From Margaritifera margaritifera (taxonomy: Eukaryota > Mollusca > Bivalvia > Unionida > Margaritiferidae): a DNA stretch of 64,000 nt. The notes beneath the pieces were generated by a model. The model saw nothing but the letters and a program-made list of their open reading frames with translations. It searched no databases and had not been told where the DNA came from. The stretch is from assembly GCA_029931535.1 (NCBI GenBank), contig JAQPZY010001695.1:6244501-6308500 (forward strand). The letters run 5' to 3'. Made by a program: the position numbers and the translations under genes. This document shows, piece after piece, positions 1 through 64,000 of the stretch (positions are counted from its first letter, which is position 1; every line of letters begins with the position of its first letter).

Positions 1-154
1 GAAAAATTACAGAGAACTGCACATGTGACAATAGTAATTTTGTGTCTAATTCTGTTGTATGCATATAGATTTTATTCATGTATGTGCAATAATATTTTTT
101 TCGTATGAAGTTCTGTTCTTATTTATTAATGGATTCATGTATAAGTGTTGGCAG

Positions 155-291
155 TGGATTTATTTTTACTGTGGTTTACCTGCCAGATGTTGTATTTTTA
201 GTGTGGTTTATCTGCCAGATGTTGTATTTTTACTGGTTTACCTGCCAGATGAATTATTTTTACTGTGGTTTACCTGCCAGATGTTTTTTTT
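155..291 (+). repeat. Short tandem array, about 4 copies
   Basis: Four copies of a unit of about 33 bp built on GTGGTTTACCTGCCAGATG. Confidence 0.8.
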
Positions 292-299
292 TTAATGCA

Positions 300-2120
300 T
301 TTTAAGACATTTTGACCATACGTTTTAAGAATTTTACATGTGTTACCACCTATCTTTTATTTTATATAAATTTTCAGAATTTGAACATCTTTACATTTTA
401 TATTTTATTGTGTTGTACTTCATGTTTACATTTATTTGGAAGGGTTTATATGCAATTTTTCATTTTTACTTTTTTGAACTTTACCTTTAGTTGGCGCCTT
501 ATAGCTACTATTGTGCTGAGATGCCGTAAAATGCTACTACATACATACATACATACTGAATTTCAGTATCCAGTTCAAATGAAGAAAAAAAAAATTGCAT
601 GCTAGTTAGAGTTTACAATTATTGTTATGGGGGCGCTCTACAGATAATACATGCTTCTGAGAGAGTGACAGGTGTAAGATGAAATATTTTGCATTTGCAA
701 CATGTACAGTGGAGAGAATGTTGGCATACCTCTATGTTACTTTCATGTACTATGGCTGAAATTTCTTTACATATTGTACTTGTGTAAACTGGACATGATC
801 TAAGCACACAGCAGACAAAATGGCTGCTCTAAAGTACTTGAAAAATCAGCCTGAATTAGTCAAAAGTGCACTGTTTTCAGCAGTTATTAAAATAGGGAAA
901 TGAATTTTGCCAGAGCAGACAATACCAGCCTCTGAAAGTACTATGAATGAATTAAAAAATATCTAAAAAGTAAAAAAAGTTATCGGCTCTTTTTTTAAAA
1001 ATTTACCTTTGAAGTCCAGGAAGTGAAAATGACCTAGCGGAGCTAGCAGTTTTTTGAGAGGTGCACATCTTAAGTAAGACCAAGCTGTAAACTTACTAAC
1101 CCAAATTTCACCCATCAATCATACACCAAAAATAAAGGGAATTCAAAGTTCTTTTAACAATACCTAAGATATACAAGGTCTTTTTTAAATAGTCAGGACA
1201 GCCAGTGAGGAAATCCTGGGTAATTCTTTTTCTTTAAAAATCTAACCCTATGCAAAGTATGAAACTGGAGAGTGCCACCTAGCAAAAGCAGTGTTAAGAA
1301 GGGAGATGAGTGTAAAAGAAGAAAGTTAATTATCAGAGTTCTCTCCCTTAAGCAAAATGATATTGTGGAGATTGGTGAAGTGCTGATTATGCTACATTTT
1401 TCACCACATCTTCAATTGCTGATGAAATGGTTACATTGTTACATTAACTGAAATTTCTACAGTTGTTTGTTTTAGGTATAAAGGATAAAAATAACAAAAG
1501 AGCTGTTGTAAATGATACTGTCTGTAACAACAGAATATTTACCCTTCCAAACAAGGGATGTGTAGTCTTCAAACTTTGTCAATTTTAAAATTTATTTTCA
1601 GAGGCTTTAACAAGATATATGAATTTCTTTTACCTGGAATTTTTTTCTATTCTTTTGCACTGTTGTGTCCCAATTGAGTTTCTGTGTTATGATGATAAAT
1701 GGTTGAAGAAACCCATGACCCAAAAAAGTAAACTTTCTCACATAATTTTTTCATACCCTCTTTGCCCTAAGTTTTGAGATACTTGATTTTTTTGTCTGAA
1801 CAATTTTAATATGCCCCCTAAGTTTTCGGACAGACATAGTAATTTTATTTTGTATGCTTATTTTCGGACACACTAATAGGATCAGTGACAGTTTTCATTA
1901 AGAAACATAAAGGTAACTTAACATAGTGCCTGGGATCTGAAAAATGAAAACAATGATGTACACAGGAAACAAAAGACTCACTAGTTGCTGTTTTTAGATT
2001 TATCAATAATAATGTCATGTGACTGTTTTGTGGTAAAATGTCGAAAATTAAGAATTTTATAAAATTTATAATACATATATTATGGAATTTTAACTTAATT
2101 GTTTCCTCAGAGAAAAAAGC
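300..2120. other. AT-rich sequence without recognised features
   Basis: I see no exon that joins the ARM gene and no identifiable element here. A short ATG-initiated ORF at 825-905 is treated under rejected items. Confidence 0.5.
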
Positions 2121-2126
2121 ACAACA

Positions 2127-2220
2127 GTTGCTAAAAGAAAGGATAAATTGATAATATGGGTATGCGCAAACTTGTTGCTAAAAGAAAGGATAAATTGATA
2201 ATATGGGTATGAACAAACTT
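2127..2220 (+). repeat. 47-bp tandem duplication
   Basis: Two copies starting GTTGCTAAAAGAAAGGATAA, differing at a few bases. Confidence 0.9.
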
Positions 2221-2308
2221 GTATTTCTAGTGCCATTTAGATTACTAAATTCATATATCGTTTACCATTACATGCATTCCGATTACACAGTAATAGTCTG
2301 ATCTTTTA

Positions 2309-2790
2309 TTGTTTGCAGTTGGGTCTGTACTGTTTGCAGCTGGGTCTATACTGTTTGCAGCTGGGTCTCTACTGTGTGCAGTTGGGTTTATATGGTTGGG
2401 TGTATACTGTTTGCAACTGGGCATAATACTGTTTGCAGTTGGATCTATACTGTTTTCATTTGTGTGTATAGTGTTTGCAGTTGGGTCTATACAGTTGGAT
2501 CTATACTGTTTTCATTTGGGTGTATACTGTTTGCAGTTTGATCCATACTGTTTGCAGTTGAGTCTATACTATTTTCCTTTGGGTGTGTACTGTTTGCAGT
2601 TGGTTCCATACTGTTTACAATTGGGTCTATACTGTTTGCAATTGGGTCTATACTGTTTACAATTGGGTCTATACTGTTTTCCTTTGAGTGTGTACTGTTT
2701 GCAGTTGGTTCCATACTGTTTGCAGTTGGTTCCATACTGTTTGCAATTGGGTCTATAATGTTTGCTGGGTCTATACTTTTTGCAATTGGA
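2309..2790 (+). repeat. 21-bp minisatellite, about 20 copies
   Basis: The unit is close to CTGTTTGCAGTTGGGTCTAT plus A. ORFs on both strands across it are repeat artefacts. Confidence 0.88.
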
Positions 2791-2849
2791 TTGTGTGACA
2801 GCAGATCCCAGTCTACACTGGTTTTTTAAAATCATAAGTACAATGGTTT

Positions 2850-3827
2850 ATGTAGATCCTGGTCTACCTGCACATTGTGTGATTGCAGATCAGGATACAG
2901 TTTATCCCACATACTGATTCATCAATGTATCATTGTAAGATAAAATCATTGAGGTAAAGGATAGTGGAGTCAGCCTAGTAAAAAGACCCAAAAAAAACCC
3001 TGTCCTTGTATGAGTGACCATTTTCCCATGCTCAGCCAGAACAAGTGATACAATAACTGCAGAGGTGCAAACAAGTAGCAAGTTACTGTGATATCCAGGC
3101 TCCTGTAATTAAGCAAACTCCACTCTGATAACATATTTTAGAATAAGTACTGATGTGGGGATAAAATATGTTGGAAAGGTAAAGTAAAATACACATTTAT
3201 GCCGTAAAAAAATGTGAGGCTTGATGGTAAAGGAAATGTGTCTTTCCAAAATGCAAGAAAATAGAGAAAAAAAATACAAGTATACAAGTACGTCACACAA
3301 GCATGTTTGAATCAATATCTATGTTGTGTTTATTAAATTTTAACTTTTTTTATGTTGATTTTACCATAAGGTTTCAAAACTTGTTGCAAGTATTCTCATT
3401 GGGTCATAAAGTGCCAGAGATTTGTTTTTTGGCTGAATGAAAACAGCCCAGAGAAAACCAATAGGATGGTCAGTAAATTACACTTGCACCTACCAGAGTC
3501 AGGATTGAGGCAATGCTTAATTCTGACTCAAATCTTGTCCCCTTTGATTGAACTTTTTTCCATTACCCATATTCATGGGAGAGTTTTTATTAAAGTATGT
3601 GATATTTTGTTAATACGATGAAAATTGTGGGGTAGGTTTATTTCTGGACAAAGCTTTCTTAGAGAAAATTTAAATTTACCAAAATCTTGTACAAGATGAA
3701 GATGGGCATATCAGGAAGCATGGGCTTTTCATAAGAGAAATATGGTAATTTGTATCTAATCTGACTCAGTTCTTTAGTATGATCTGTTGTAGAAACTCTG
3801 AGCAATTTTTAGTGTAATTGCTTGCAG
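2850..3827. other. AT-rich sequence upstream of exon 1, nothing recognised
   Basis: No element ends, hairpins or coding signals found before the exon 1 acceptor. Confidence 0.5.
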
Positions 3828-63980
<60,153 letters not shown>

Positions 63981-64000
63981 AAAATATTTGTATTTTACTA

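Noticed and set aside
825..905. Short ORF with good start context (ACAAAATGGCTG), MAALKYLKNQPELVKSAL
   Set aside because: Only 27 codons before TGA, with no convincing donor and no link to exon 1. It could be an upstream exon only if a non-obvious donor is used.

Overview
This window looks like AT-rich invertebrate nuclear DNA, most likely from a bivalve mollusc. That placement is an inference from the intron structure, the mix of mobile elements (DIRS-type, pogo/Tigger-like, hAT, piggyBac, LINE, tRNA-SINE) and the dense minisatellites; no species-diagnostic gene is present. There are no operons, no bacterial promoters, no CRISPR array, and no functional tRNA or rRNA gene that I can see.

The only host gene I can support is on the + strand and fills the window. 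Short exons (55-143 bp) run from 3828 to the right edge, with canonical splice sites and reading phases that join from one exon to the next. The roughly 547 visible residues are amphipathic helical repeats of the armadillo (ARM/HEAT-like) kind. The 5' end lies outside the window or was not recognised, and the 3' end may be at 63978 or beyond. I cannot name the family. Everything else lies within or beside its introns.

Layout. 1-3827: upstream sequence or intron with a 21-bp minisatellite. 3.8-11 kb: exons 1-3, a minus-strand tyrosine-recombinase (YR) retrotransposon fragment (5.07-6.5 kb) and a pogo/Tigger-like transposon (7.6-9.3 kb). 11.1-16.5 kb: YR (DIRS-like) copy 1, with a piggyBac relic nested inside. 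16.5-21 kb: first hairpin MITE, exon 4, a second Tigger-like copy in reverse, a hAT-like MITE and exon 5. 21.4-28.8 kb: YR copy 2, the most complete, with inverted terminal repeats and a 3' LINE fragment nested inside. 29-37 kb: exons 6-8 among many minisatellites and SINEs. 37.5-40.6 kb: internally deleted YR copy 3. 41.1 kb: a decayed second copy of exon 8. 41.2-42.1 kb: a 33-bp minisatellite. 42.3-54.2 kb: exons 9-12 with more MITEs, SINEs, a LINE fragment and minisatellites. 54.2-55.7 kb: two arrays, the first of which repeats the exon 12 splice donor. 56.7-60.5 kb: hAT remnants. 61-64 kb: a fifth hairpin MITE, another TIR element and the last visible exon.

The most unusual material is where repeats meet splice sites: a 57-bp array carrying seven copies of the exon 12 donor, a duplicated exon 10 acceptor, and a dead duplicate of exon 8. 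Also notable are a YR retrotransposon family showing the DIRS layout of inverted ends plus an internal complementary region, and a TA-flanked MITE family (five copies) built from terminal inverted repeats around two internal hairpins.
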